Shown: positions 1 through 8,308 of the stretch, one piece after another
Layout of the letters: the number at the start of each line of letters is the position of its first letter
Position numbering within the stretch: position 1 is the stretch's first letter
NCBI GenBank assembly: GCA_003598015.1
Contig: QZKE01000010.1
Span: 1 to 62,645 of the forward strand
DNA: 62,645 nucleotides
Direction of reading: 5' to 3'
Origin: Actinomycetota bacterium
GTDB lineage: Bacteria > Actinomycetota > Geothermincolia > Geothermincolales > RBG-13-55-18
Translations under genes and position numbers: made by a program
Notes under the pieces: generated by a model
What the model saw: the letters and a program-made list of their open reading frames with translations, nothing else
Told to the model about the DNA's origin: nothing
The model's database searches: none

Positions 1-106
1 CAGCCTCACGACTGAGCCCTTGCGCTTAGCTGGTCCTTCACCTCCGTCAGGTTGGACAGGGGACTTTCACCCCCGAGCTGTCGGCCATGCCTGGCACACG
101 CAAAGC

Positions 107-132
107 AAGCGAGGCCGAAAGGCCTCGCTTTT
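107..132 (+). terminator. Rho-independent terminator at left edge
   Basis: A perfect 8-bp stem (GCGAGGCC / GGCCTCGC) closed by a GAAA tetraloop and followed by TTTT is seen at 109-132. It would stop rightward transcription entering from outside the window. The same stem with the same loop recurs at 5329-5346. Bases 1-106 before it hold GC-rich small palindromes but no gene I recognise; they may be the tail of an RNA or mobile element that lies mostly outside the window. Confidence 0.7.
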
Positions 133-253
133 CAATAATAGACTCGTAGGTTATAAGTACGTTTCTCGGTCCTTGTCAGGCATCAAGCACCTTCTTATTG
201 TTTCTATGGATCTATGACCCTCACATTAATAGACTGTGGCAGGGACACGCATC

Positions 254-1078
254 CTAACTGTTGCCGGCGTCTTTCTGCTTGATTATGTCCACGACTCTTG
301 CTTCGGGATGATGGTACTGTCTAATGTTCATGTTCGAATTTCCACACTGGATCGCGTCTTTCGGACACCAGTGATAACAGGCGAAACAGCCCGCAGAATG
401 GTCCGACCACGAGGGCTTGTCATCGATGATTTCAATGTTGTCCACAGGGCAAACCTTCTTGCAGATTCCGCAACCGTCGCATCTTTCGTTGGAGATGAAA
501 GCCAGGGAATCCCACCCTTTCATCATCACTTGCTTTGATAGTTTCACGAAGAATGGTATCCTTCTGACCAACACTCCGGAGAGAATCAAACTTGAAAACA
601 CCTTGCTTGTTTCCAGCGTTCCCTCTTTGCCGGAATTCACGTATTCACTGATTTCCTCGAGCCTTCTCTTCCAGTCTTCAAACATCTGTTCGTGCTGAGC
701 TTGAGAGAATGAACCGGATCCGAGTCCATTATGAGGCATCTTCACCGCAAATCCTGCAGATAACCTTCCTCCGTTTGCCCTTACCAATTCATCAAAGACC
801 TTGATTGCTTTCAACGGAGCAATTCCATATGTGCAGACGGCAAATATGTATTTCGAATCCATGACTTCGAATTTCTTGACACATTCAACAATCAGCTCCG
901 GTGGTTTGAAATCATAAATCGGAAAAACAAACCCGATGACGTCCGCATCCGAACTGATACTTTCTCGATGGATCAGAGAAGCTGCGGGTATCAGCATTCC
1001 CTGAATCTTGTTGGAGAGATCCCTTGCCACAATAAAAGAGTTTCCCGTTCCTGAGAAGAAATAGATTTCAGCACTCAT
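254..1078 (-). CDS. EFR1-type flavodoxin-ferredoxin fusion protein
   Basis: Predicted cytoplasmic electron carrier of 274 residues combining a flavodoxin-like FMN domain with a C-terminal dicluster ferredoxin, the arrangement of the EFR1 ferrodoxin family. The N-terminus shows the FMN phosphate loop SGTGNS near residue 10. Two Cys motifs lie near residues 200-245: CDGCGICKKVCP and CFACYHWCP. The second motif is slightly unusual because it starts CFACYHWC, but the spacing still allows a 4Fe-4S cluster. I chose the ATG at 1078, which has GGTGAGG about 8 bases upstream, over a TTG three bases earlier. It stands alone, with repeat-bearing spacers on both sides, so its redox partner is not shown by context. 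The family assignment is firm; the physiological substrate is unknown. Confidence 0.88.
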   Translation of the reverse strand: MSAEIYFFSGTGNSFIVARDLSNKIQGMLIPAASLIHRESISSDADVIGFVFPIYDFKPPELIVECVKKFEVMDSKYIFAVCTYGIAPLKAIKVFDELVRANGGRLSAGFAVKMPHNGLGSGSFSQAQHEQMFEDWKRRLEEISEYVNSGKEGTLETSKVFSSLILSGVLVRRIPFFVKLSKQVMMKGWDSLAFISNERCDGCGICKKVCPVDNIEIIDDKPSWSDHSAGCFACYHWCPKDAIQCGNSNMNIRQYHHPEARVVDIIKQKDAGNS

Positions 1079-1385
1079 CAAAGAAACCTCACCGATGAAC
1101 CTCCGGTCCTTTCCATTACGGGCTCCGCCAACATACTGCTAATCCGAGATTTTCCATATGCATCTCCTGCTGCCAAAACCTCACCATTTCAGAGTACATG
1201 AGAGCCTTCCTGTTGAGCTAGGTTGGTTGGATTCTGAACTTAACAAGTAATTAATGGGCTTCGGGCGTAGACGTTATCATGATTTCCCTGCTCAGGCAAT
1301 ATACCCTGGTTCTATCTTCGTCCACTACGGAGAACCAGCAAACCAAGCGAGGGCATAAGCTCTGCTTAACCTGATGTATCGGAGT
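1079..1385. other. Gene-free spacer holding repeat copy A
   Basis: About 300 bases without a convincing reading frame. The right half is one copy of the dispersed ~100-bp repeat described at 1276-1375. The left part shows no feature I can support beyond the ribosome site of the flavodoxin-ferredoxin gene. Confidence 0.5.
1276..1375 (+). repeat. Dispersed ~100-bp repeat, copy A
   Basis: Best-preserved member of a degenerate intergenic family. It contains, in order, GATTTCCCTGCTCAGG, a stem CTGGTTCT (1306-1313) pairing perfectly with AGAACCAG (1331-1338), the loop core CGTCCACTACGG, and then CAAACCAAGCGAGG leading into a weak second stem. Other copies lie at 2359, 6774 and 10400, with partial ones near 3355, 5301 and 21405. 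This copy sits directly 3' of the leftward SDR gene, in antisense orientation to it. Confidence 0.65.
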
Positions 1386-2207
1386 TCAATCATCTATCTT
1401 CGCGATGCGCAGGACTCTTTGGATCATTATCTTGAAAATCCTGCGTACGAGTTCGGGGCTGAGACGCTGCAGTATCCAGAAGAGTTTTGTTATTGGGGAT
1501 ATTAATATAATCGCTTTGTTATTCTCTACGCCATCCATGATGAATCGCGCGCATTTTTCCGGGGGCATAGCCGTGGGCAGCATGTCAATTATCCTGTCTC
1601 TATCCAGCTTGAGTGTCTTGGTTGTCTCGTATAGAGGTGTCTTCACCATTCCCTGGCATACCACACTGACTTTCACCCCATGGAGTGAACCCTCTATACG
1701 CAATGCATTGGAAAGTCCCACTACACCGTACTTGCTTGTCACATAGGGAACCTGTCCGGCAACGGGCATCAAGCCCGCAAAGGAGGAAGTATTGACAATG
1801 TGCCCGAATCCTTGCCTTACCATAATCGGATACGCGGCGGCGATACCGTGAACCACGCCGTAGAGGTTCAGGTCTAGGACCCTCCGCCAATCATCATAGG
1901 AAAGGTTTTGAGCTTCTCCCATGATGCAGGTGCCCGCGTTGTTAAAGATATAATCCAGCCGACCATTTTCCGCTACAGTCTCCTCCACCAATGCCTTGAC
2001 TGCCGCAAAGTCAGTAACATCGCATATCGCCATCGTAGCTTTGTGGCCGGTCTCGGTTATCGATTTCAAGGTTTCATCGAGCATTCCGGTATTGATGTCG
2101 GCCAAGGTCACCTTCGCTCCCCTCCGTGCCAGCTCCAGGGCAAGCGCACGGCCTATCCCTGAAGCAGCGCCGGTAACGATGGCTATCCTATCGGTGAAGA
2201 TTTCCAT
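1386..2207 (-). CDS. Short-chain dehydrogenase/reductase (SDR)
   Basis: NAD(P)-dependent oxidoreductase of 273 residues with the classical SDR signatures: cofactor motif TGAASGIG near residue 14, structural NNAG, active-site Ser in NTSSFAG and the YxxxK pair in YVTSKYG. The alcohol or ketone substrate cannot be read from sequence. The best relatives visible here are the SDRs at 30933-31781 and 37595-38428, which share the same C-terminal layout with a hydrophobic tail after the Rossmann fold. I placed the start at the ATG at 2207, where homology to other SDRs begins; the frame stays open to a GTG at 2264 but that adds 19 residues of non-homologous charged sequence with no clear ribosome site. 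Confidence 0.9.
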   Translation of the reverse strand: MEIFTDRIAIVTGAASGIGRALALELARRGAKVTLADINTGMLDETLKSITETGHKATMAICDVTDFAAVKALVEETVAENGRLDYIFNNAGTCIMGEAQNLSYDDWRRVLDLNLYGVVHGIAAAYPIMVRQGFGHIVNTSSFAGLMPVAGQVPYVTSKYGVVGLSNALRIEGSLHGVKVSVVCQGMVKTPLYETTKTLKLDRDRIIDMLPTAMPPEKCARFIMDGVENNKAIILISPITKLFWILQRLSPELVRRIFKIMIQRVLRIAKIDD

Positions 2208-2540
2208 GGCAGCGCATCCCGATTTCTTCCAGCCGGGATCTCCCTTTCTATCTCCAGATGTCACCTATTACCATAAATCTGACATACCCTGCGTGGTGAC
2301 ATTATTCTAGCACCTTACAAAATTACCCCTTAAAATCTTGGGCTGCTTGAAAGACTCCTGGAATCACAATTTCCCTACTCAGACAATAGATCCTGGTTCT
2401 GACTTCGTCCACTACTGGGATACAGCAAAACAAGCAAGAGCATCAGCTCCCGCTCACTATTTGATTTTTATGAAGGGCTACTAGCGGAACGTTCTTCCAC
2501 AGAAACCACAGAGATATTCTCTATATGTGAAAATCATTAT
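2208..2540. other. Spacer holding repeat copy B
   Basis: About 330 bases between the SDR start and the nitroreductase stop. Repeat copy B occupies 2359-2455. The remainder is AT-richer than the flanking genes and may carry the SDR promoter, but I see no box pair good enough to call. Confidence 0.45.
2359..2455 (+). repeat. Dispersed ~100-bp repeat, copy B
   Basis: Aligns with copy A over its whole length: AATTTCCCTACTCAG, TCCTGGTTCTGACTTCG, TCCACTACTGGG, then CAGCAAAACAAGCAAG. Substitutions have weakened the main stem that is perfect in copy A. It lies directly 3' of the leftward nitroreductase gene. Confidence 0.6.
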
Positions 2541-3203
2541 CTATGCAAGCCAGCTTACCGCTTCGTCGAAAGACGGTCTGGGAGTTGGGGGCGGCCATTC
2601 GGTAGCGTATCCAATGCTGCAACCGTCAAAGGCGAACTCGCCAGGTATCACCCCGAGCAGCCTACAGAAATCCTCGTTGCGGCCGAGATTTGCTGTCAGC
2701 GATATAAGGCGGAAGCCAAGACCCAGGGCAGTCGCCTTGAGCCACATGTTCTCCAGCACGTGCGCAAGTGACTGCATTTCTGCGGCAGGGAAGCCTGCCT
2801 TCTCCCCGATCACCACATAGTAGGGCGCTTCTGTGATCGGAAGCCTTCCTGAAGCGACCACCATCTCCATGCTTTTCACGAACGGCCCTGCTTTCTGTGC
2901 AAATGCAGGGTCTGCCTCACATTGCTGCTTAAAGCCAGCTGCCACAACCTTCATCTGCTCGACGGCCAGTTCCGCAACCTTTCTAAAGCTCTCTCCGCCA
3001 CGCTCGAAGACAAAGAAACGGCGGAACAGCTTCACCCCTTCCACCGCGGCGGCGGCATATGGGGCCAGCAGGCCCGCCTCGATGATCTGCTCGATCTGCT
3101 GGCGTGGAGGCACCTTATCTGTAAACGACCTGACTGTCCGGCGCGTCTGCAGCACCTTATCGAGCTGCTCGCTTGTCTCCAAATCCATTCCCTCTATCGT
3201 CAT
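2541..3203 (-). CDS. Nitroreductase-family flavoprotein
   Basis: FMN-dependent oxidoreductase of 220 residues. The N-terminus carries the family's RRTVRSFTDKVP motif near residue 21, whose arginines bind FMN phosphate, and the C-terminal third has the LENMWLKATALGLGFR helix and a G-C-S-I-G-Y-A segment typical of this fold. Members reduce nitro groups, quinones or enones, or dehydrogenate; the substrate here is unknown. A central insertion (about residues 60-110) is longer than in minimal nitroreductases. The ATG at 3203 follows GAGGAGG at good spacing. It is a single gene between repeat-containing spacers. Confidence 0.85.
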   Translation of the reverse strand: MTIEGMDLETSEQLDKVLQTRRTVRSFTDKVPPRQQIEQIIEAGLLAPYAAAAVEGVKLFRRFFVFERGGESFRKVAELAVEQMKVVAAGFKQQCEADPAFAQKAGPFVKSMEMVVASGRLPITEAPYYVVIGEKAGFPAAEMQSLAHVLENMWLKATALGLGFRLISLTANLGRNEDFCRLLGVIPGEFAFDGCSIGYATEWPPPTPRPSFDEAVSWLA

Positions 3204-3354
3204 GGCAGCCTCCTCTGCTCAGCGGCCTTCCTTTTCTTATCCGGCATTTCACATATACACCTCCTGGTGCAATTTTACTACCGCTAGACGTGTTCTTTCG
3301 ATAAGACGGTTAGTAGCAGCAGATTAATACGTGATTAATATCCCCCTTGTGCAC

Positions 3355-3410
3355 TTATGGAATCGCAATTTCCCTGTTTCAGTATGCTATTCAATGTTGC
3401 GGGTACCAGA
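3355..3410 (+). repeat. Partial dispersed repeat, copy E
   Basis: The segment GGAATCGCAATTTCCCTG matches the left end of copies A, B and D; similarity fades after about 40 bases. It again sits immediately 3' of a leftward gene, here the dehalogenase. Confidence 0.35.
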
Positions 3411-3416
3411 TCATCA

Positions 3417-4625
3417 TTAACGTGGGTTGGCATCGATAAACTCGCTTATTCGCCTGGCGACTTCCGCGCCCTGGTCTTCCTGGATGAAGTGACTCGCCTC
3501 AGGGAGTCGTACATGGGGTTGCCCTGCGGCACCTGGAATGCTGCTTATCAGACGGTCCTGGGTTTCCTTTGATCCGAGGGTGCCCGGATCGTTACTGGCC
3601 CAGATGGTCAAGAAGGGTTTTGTGTATTTGGTCAAATCGATCCATGCGTCTTCGGTGATCCCCGTAAGATCATTGACCAGCGACGGGAAGACACGCGGCC
3701 CCGCCATGTAAATCCGGCTCGGGAACGGTGCGTCATAAGCGGCCTCCACTTCGGGCGGCACATCGAAGAAGGTCAAGGCCTCGACTACTTCCGCTGGGTG
3801 AAACGACTCGGCGGTCATCGAGTAAACCATCCAATCCTGGAATGATGCTGCGGGATTGCGACCAGACCTACGGTTGCCCTCTTCGTCATAGAAGGAAGGC
3901 TGTTCCGTTGGAATATTGGAGAACGGCGAAACCAGGTCGGTGTTGAGCTCCTCAGGATTTTCGACTGGTCGATAAGGCTGTATTCCAGCGGGAACGACTG
4001 GCAGGGTGCCATCGCTGACAACGATGCGGTCAAACCATTCCGGGTGCTTCCCCGCGACGTAGAGCCCTATCAGGCTCCCCCAGTCCTGGCAGTACAGAGT
4101 GATGTGTTCCAGATTCAGAGCCTCTATGAACTTCTCAAGCCGGTCGACGTGGCCCAGATAGCTGTAATACTCAATGTCTATCGGTTTGTCCGACCTTCCC
4201 ATGCCGATGTGGTCCATGGCTATCACCCGGTGGCCGCCCTCCACGAGCACCGGAATCATCTTCCGATACAGGAAAGACCAGCTCGGCTCGCCATGCAGCA
4301 GGAGGATGGGATCGGCATTGGAGGGACCTTCATCCACATAGCCCTGACGAAGGCCGTCTATCTCCACATACCTCTCTTCGTAAGGAAAGTCGGGGGGGTC
4401 TTCGAAGCAAGCATCCGGGGTACGTACGAACTGGACGCCATCTGCGGTCGTCATGATCTTCGGTGCGGAAACAGGCTCCATATCAGGTTCACCCTGATTC
4501 GTCGCCCCTTCCCCTCCGCTACCACAGCCGATGGTCGTCGACACGCATAGAACCAGGGCGAAGATCGCCATCCATAGAAATCTGTTAAGTGCCATAGTTC
4601 TCATGATAATAGACTGTCCCACCAT
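3417..4625 (-). CDS. Haloalkane dehalogenase-like lipoprotein (DhlA type)
   Basis: Alpha/beta hydrolase predicted to hydrolyse carbon-halogen bonds (EC 3.8.1.5 family). It resembles Xanthobacter DhlA along the whole domain: LHGEPSWSFLYRKM at residues 110-123 with the Glu after HG, the nucleophile motif CQDWGS with Asp181 and halide-binding Trp182, a possible second halide Trp265 in the cap, acid Asp346 and base His379 in EASHFIQED. The unusual part is the N-terminus: a membrane signal followed by a lipobox ending at Cys34 (TTIGC), so the enzyme should be tethered outside the membrane, whereas DhlA is cytoplasmic. Start codons at 4625, 4604 and 4595 are all possible; each keeps the signal. It has no operon partners. 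Substrate range cannot be inferred. Confidence 0.85.
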   Translation of the reverse strand: MVGQSIIMRTMALNRFLWMAIFALVLCVSTTIGCGSGGEGATNQGEPDMEPVSAPKIMTTADGVQFVRTPDACFEDPPDFPYEERYVEIDGLRQGYVDEGPSNADPILLLHGEPSWSFLYRKMIPVLVEGGHRVIAMDHIGMGRSDKPIDIEYYSYLGHVDRLEKFIEALNLEHITLYCQDWGSLIGLYVAGKHPEWFDRIVVSDGTLPVVPAGIQPYRPVENPEELNTDLVSPFSNIPTEQPSFYDEEGNRRSGRNPAASFQDWMVYSMTAESFHPAEVVEALTFFDVPPEVEAAYDAPFPSRIYMAGPRVFPSLVNDLTGITEDAWIDLTKYTKPFLTIWASNDPGTLGSKETQDRLISSIPGAAGQPHVRLPEASHFIQEDQGAEVARRISEFIDANPR

Positions 4626-4787
4626 TCAGGTAACACTCATCCTCTGAAATATATTGTTGTTCACTTGATAATATGCACATCTCATGAACCTCGTGATGTT
4701 AATGGTCAGAGCTATTGCTGCTGGTTACCGGCCCTCGTGAACCATGCTGCAACCAATCCCACCACGCCAGCCGCCGTCAGCGCCAAG

Positions 4788-5156
4788 GAAGACGAAAAGT
4801 GCGATGGCAAGTGGGGGGTTACCTGCCCGTACGCGATGATCCGGCTGGCGGATGAAGTGGGAAGAGCCAAGGCAAAGGAACTCGTCATGACCTGCGAGCG
4901 CATACCCGCCCGCGAAGCCCTGCGCATCGGCCTGGTCAACAAGGTGGTGCCGTTGAAAGACCTGATGTCAGCGGTGGACGCCATGTTGGATAAAATGCGC
5001 AAGGCGGCCCCCCTGGCGGTCAAATTCACCAAGGAGGCCATCAACCGGGGCCTGGGCGGCTATGAATTCAGTGCCGGGAAATTCGAGGAGATCATCACCA
5101 GCAAGGACGCTGTTGAAGGAGCCATGGCCTTCCTGGAAAAACGCGATCCGAAGTAG
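4788..5156 (+). pseudogene. Enoyl-CoA hydratase C-terminal fragment
   Basis: Only the C-terminal half of a crotonase-fold protein remains. From about 4809 the frame reads GKWGVTCPYAMIRL and continues through the trimerisation region (IPAREALRIGLVNKVVP) to a normal C-terminus. The first ~130 residues, including the oxyanion-hole segment and the first catalytic Glu, are missing. The preceding open frame to 4665 has no crotonase similarity and no good ribosome site. The loss of the N-terminus suggests a decayed gene cut by rearrangement; a REP-like element begins 75 bases after its stop. Confidence 0.7.
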
Positions 5157-5230
5157 AGCGGCGAATAGGATTCTGCCCTCAAAGAAGAAGTTGTTATTGT
5201 TACCGGCACGAATCACGGTTACTAAGAAGT

Positions 5231-5300
5231 GGTCAGGTCTCAATAGTCGAGTTTCTTGCCATAGTATGGTGAATCACTCGATATTCGAGACTTGACCCCT
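5231..5300. repeat. REP-like 70-bp palindrome, copy 1
   Basis: The ends are inverted: GGTCAGGTCTCAAT near the left pairs with ATTCGAGACTTGACCCC near the right, and inner arms GTCGAG / CTCGAT extend the stem to about 20 bp. The loop region reads TTTCTTGCCATAG. Copy 2 at 12191-12259 keeps the loop sequence exactly and most of the arms. Elements of this design are typically moved by REP-associated tyrosine transposases (RAYT); none is present in this window. Confidence 0.75.
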
Positions 5301-5353
5301 GTCTTTTATGGGGGGTCGGCAAACCAAGCGAGGCCGAAAGGCCTCGTCTTTTT
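5301..5353 (+). terminator. Repeat remnant with terminator hairpin
   Basis: GGTCGGCAAACCAAGCGAGG matches the 3' half of the dispersed repeat, and CGAGGCC-GAAA-GGCCTCG (5329-5346) followed by TCTTTTT makes a good intrinsic terminator on the + strand. The stem and loop are the same as at 109-128, which suggests the repeat family originally ended in a terminator. Confidence 0.6.
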
Positions 5354-5502
5354 ATCCGCTTTTGCGCTCCGGAAATGGAATAGTGGATGCAGCGTGAAAA
5401 ATCGCCGGGTTGAGGGTAGGATTGATGTGTTGAAAGCGGCATATCATGACAACTCAGTAAGGCAGACCAGGTCGGTTACCGCCGGTCCAGGAAGGAGCCA
5501 TG

Positions 5503-6663
5503 ATGGAAAGACGGCACGAGCTCGACTGGATGCGTGTGATAGCGGTCCTGATGCTGTTCTTCTATCACTCCGCGCGGGTGTTCGACTTCAGTGACTTCTA
5601 CGTGAAGAACCCGACCCTGAGCACGGGAGCTGAGGTGTTCGTCGCCGTCCTTGACGTATGGTTTCCCCTTTTCTTCTTCATCGCGGGCGCATCTGCCTGG
5701 TTCGCGCTCAAGAAACGCTCCGCGTCTCAGTTCGCCTCGGAGAGGACCAGGAGGCTACTCGTGCCCTTCGTCTTCGGGGTCCTATTCCTTGCGACGCCGC
5801 AGGTGTACTGCGTCTACATCCAGCAGCAGGGCAACACCGCATCGGTAGCCCAGTTCATCAGATACCTGTTCTCGGTGCCACCTCTGACCGCGATCGTCGC
5901 GGGCCAGGTCGACGAGGCCCGGATCGTCGCCTACACCTGGGAGATGGCCCACCTCTGGTTTGTTGCCTACCTCCTGTTCTTTGCACTAGTCTGCCTGCCG
6001 CTCTTCAGCTCTATCAAGGATGGCCGGCTCCGTGGCGTGCGCGACAGGCTGGCTGGTTTCTGCGACCGGAGGAAATGGGGGATACTCCTGTTCGGGATCC
6101 CCATGGCTCTGGTGTTCACGGCGCTCGTGCTCCCTGAGTACCTGGCGAGGATGATCTTCATAGTGCCGTTCGCGCTGGGCTTCATCCTTTACTCCGATGA
6201 CAGGTTCGGCCGCGCTATCGACAGGGCCGGTCTGATCTCGTTCGTGTCGGCGCTTGTCCTCACCGGGGTGACCGGTGCGGTCGCGGCGATGGGCTGGCTG
6301 GAGGTGTCCGGGGTACTGGTCATTCCGGTCGGTATCCTTATCGGGGCGACGATGTGGGCCTGGTTGCTGACGCTCGTCGCCGGCGGCCGCCATCTGTTCA
6401 ACTTCTCGAACTCGCTCCTGGAGTACGCCAACGATGCGTCATACCCCTTCTACATCCTGCACCAGACGGTGCTGGTGGCCATTGCCCTGGCTATTGTCGA
6501 GCTGAACGTCCCGTGGTTGGTCAAGTACTGCCTTCTGCTGGTCGGGACCCTCGGCATCACTGCCGCCGTCTACGAGCTGCTGGTGCGGCGTCTGCGCCCG
6601 GCGAGGTTCTTGTTCGGCATGCGGCCTCTCCCACGTCCGGCGGGCCCGGAGACTACTTCCTGA
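5503..6663 (+). CDS. Acyltransferase-3 family membrane protein
   Basis: Integral membrane O-acyltransferase of about 386 residues in the acyltransferase-3 family, which transfers acyl groups to sugars or other extracytoplasmic acceptors. The N-terminus ELDWMRVIAVLMLFFYHSAR has the family's Arg and the His in FFYHSA proposed as catalytic. About ten hydrophobic segments follow, alternating with Arg-rich cytoplasmic loops. Length is normal for the family. GAAGGAG at 5491-5497 sits 5 bases before the second of two adjacent ATGs (5500, 5503), so I prefer 5503. It is monocistronic, so the acceptor molecule cannot be deduced. Confidence 0.85.
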   Translation: MERRHELDWMRVIAVLMLFFYHSARVFDFSDFYVKNPTLSTGAEVFVAVLDVWFPLFFFIAGASAWFALKKRSASQFASERTRRLLVPFVFGVLFLATPQVYCVYIQQQGNTASVAQFIRYLFSVPPLTAIVAGQVDEARIVAYTWEMAHLWFVAYLLFFALVCLPLFSSIKDGRLRGVRDRLAGFCDRRKWGILLFGIPMALVFTALVLPEYLARMIFIVPFALGFILYSDDRFGRAIDRAGLISFVSALVLTGVTGAVAAMGWLEVSGVLVIPVGILIGATMWAWLLTLVAGGRHLFNFSNSLLEYANDASYPFYILHQTVLVAIALAIVELNVPWLVKYCLLLVGTLGITAAVYELLVRRLRPARFLFGMRPLPRPAGPETTS

Positions 6664-6773
6664 GGGTACGGGGCTGGAAATCACGGGTAGCAGCAGTTGA
6701 GGGTAAACTTGAGATTCTTCTCGAATAATGGTTTAAACCGGTTCATGATTTTACCATCTACGGCATCTTGGTG

Positions 6774-6870
6774 AGTTGGTGAATTCCCTGTTCTTGCAAG
6801 ATATCTTGGTTCTTACTCCGTCCACTACGAGGGGCCGGCAAACCAAGCGGGGAGAAAGCTCTTGCTCTGG
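6774..6870 (+). repeat. Dispersed ~100-bp repeat, copy C
   Basis: Shares GAATTCCCTGTTC, TCTTGGTTCTTACTCCG, TCCACTACGAGGGGCC and GGCAAACCAAGCGG with the other copies. The last arm here reads GGGGAGAAAGCTCTTGCTCTGG. Located 3' of the leftward flavoprotein gene at 6892. Confidence 0.6.
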
Positions 6871-6891
6871 AGCTACAGCTTCGCCAGGGAA

Positions 6892-8256
6892 TCAACACCT
6901 ATCCAGTGTTTTCGCGACCATGTCGGCGACTTCCCTGGCCGTCGTCGCAGCTTTATTCGTGCCGGACCAGCCTGTCGCTCTTACTCCTTCGCCTATGTTG
7001 TAGAGGTTCTTGATAGAAGTCTCGGGAGGCATATCGTAGCCGGGCCAGGCGCGGGCGCCGGGGAAGTCGCTGTCTACGTCGTGCACACCCATATGCAATA
7101 TCTCGCCGTGCTTCGTGATGTCCGGGAAGTGCTCCTCCAGGTCTCTCTGGCACTGAGTCTTCTCCCATTCTACTTCCATGGGGACAAGGGAATTGAGGGG
7201 ATAACCACAATAATAGGACAGGTGTTTTCCCCGTGGCGCCAAATCGGGGCAGAGAAGGGCGATATCCCCGGCGCAGACCAGGCGGCGAGCTCCCGAGATG
7301 ACCATGAAGTGGGCGTTCTCTGGCAGCAGTGGCGCATCGCTTGCCGCCAGCACGAGCATGGCCGGACCGGCCCGCAATCTCATCCTTATCTCCCGCAAGT
7401 ACTTCCTGCTGAAGTTATCGCTGCCGGCAAGATCAACCGTTCTTTTAGGGCCCGTATCGCTAATCACCACCTTACTGATAACGGTTACATCCCTGCCCTC
7501 CTTCTCCACCACGATTCCCTGGGCTTCGCCTTTTCTCACCATGATTTGCCGCACGGGGGAACTCAGCCAGGCATCGCCGTTTTCTTTGATCGCCTCCACC
7601 AGCCCCTGGATAAGTTCCACGTTTCCTCGCGGCGCGATACCCGCATCGGCGAGGGCGCCCAGTGCGGTCATGTAGGAAAAGAACTCGGATGCCGGCAGTT
7701 CCCATGAGTGACAGACGAGCACGGCGACGATTATGGCATCGAATATCTTGTGGAGAACCTCGTTATCCGTGTATTGCATTAGCCATTCTCGGAAATTCAG
7801 CCTGGCTCCTCTCGCGAAGGGGTTCTTCGTCCCTTTGCCAAGGGTTTGCTGGATCTTTTTCTTCCCGATCTCAGCGGCAAGGCTTCCCCCGAGTCTTGCC
7901 AGTTTCCCGCCGGATATCTCCAAGTCGCTGATTACTTTTAGCAGGGTCAGGGGGTTGTTCAACTTCATCTGGTAGTCTTTGCCTTCTATCCTGCAGTGCA
8001 GGGTCTTGGGGAGATTGACCACTTCGAAATCGGCGCCGACTTCCCTGTAGATATTCTCCAACGGTCCATCCCTGTGCAGAAGTATGGCTCCTGTCGGAAG
8101 CTTATAGCCATCTTTTTCAACGGTGGATAGCCGTCCTCCCCAGCGGTCGAGGCTCTCAACCAGAAGGGTGCGGTAACCCCTCTTGGCCAGCAATGCCCCC
8201 GCACATAATCCACCGATCCCCGAGCCTATAACAGTCACGTCATAATCGCGTTCCAT
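6892..8256 (-). CDS. Phytoene desaturase-like FAD oxidoreductase
   Basis: FAD-dependent oxidoreductase of about 454 residues in the phytoene desaturase/carotenoid isomerase (amine-oxidase-like) superfamily. The N-terminus has the dinucleotide motif VIGSGIGGLCAG followed by the acidic end of strand 2 and RWGGRLSTVEKDGY, and the C-terminus has the FAD-closing segment NLYNIGEGVRATGWSG. Many members act on isoprenoid or lipid double bonds, but this branch is poorly characterised. The ATG at 8256 follows GAGGGGG by 8 bases; the frame upstream is not homologous. It is followed upstream at 52 bases by the AOR gene in the same direction, suggesting co-transcription. A second, longer relative lies at 24540-26150. 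Confidence 0.85.
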   Translation of the reverse strand: MERDYDVTVIGSGIGGLCAGALLAKRGYRTLLVESLDRWGGRLSTVEKDGYKLPTGAILLHRDGPLENIYREVGADFEVVNLPKTLHCRIEGKDYQMKLNNPLTLLKVISDLEISGGKLARLGGSLAAEIGKKKIQQTLGKGTKNPFARGARLNFREWLMQYTDNEVLHKIFDAIIVAVLVCHSWELPASEFFSYMTALGALADAGIAPRGNVELIQGLVEAIKENGDAWLSSPVRQIMVRKGEAQGIVVEKEGRDVTVISKVVISDTGPKRTVDLAGSDNFSRKYLREIRMRLRAGPAMLVLAASDAPLLPENAHFMVISGARRLVCAGDIALLCPDLAPRGKHLSYYCGYPLNSLVPMEVEWEKTQCQRDLEEHFPDITKHGEILHMGVHDVDSDFPGARAWPGYDMPPETSIKNLYNIGEGVRATGWSGTNKAATTAREVADMVAKTLDRC

Positions 8257-8308
8257 TACACCTACCCCCTCAAACACCCTTAAAACATTCCGCCATGGCA
8301 TGAATCGC

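Larger units (their letters stand above)
5157..5502. other. Repeat-rich spacer
   Basis: About 345 bases without a gene, containing a REP-like palindrome (5231-5300) and a terminator-bearing repeat remnant (5301-5353). From 5354 to the acyltransferase ribosome site I see nothing else I can support. Confidence 0.5.

Noticed and set aside
1-106. Possible end of a transposon or structured RNA
   Set aside because: Small GC palindromes are visible but too little of the element is in the window to name it.
1276-1375. tRNA gene
   Set aside because: The CTGGTTC...GAACCAG stem followed by CCA-like bases looked like a T arm, but there is no cloverleaf or anticodon arm.
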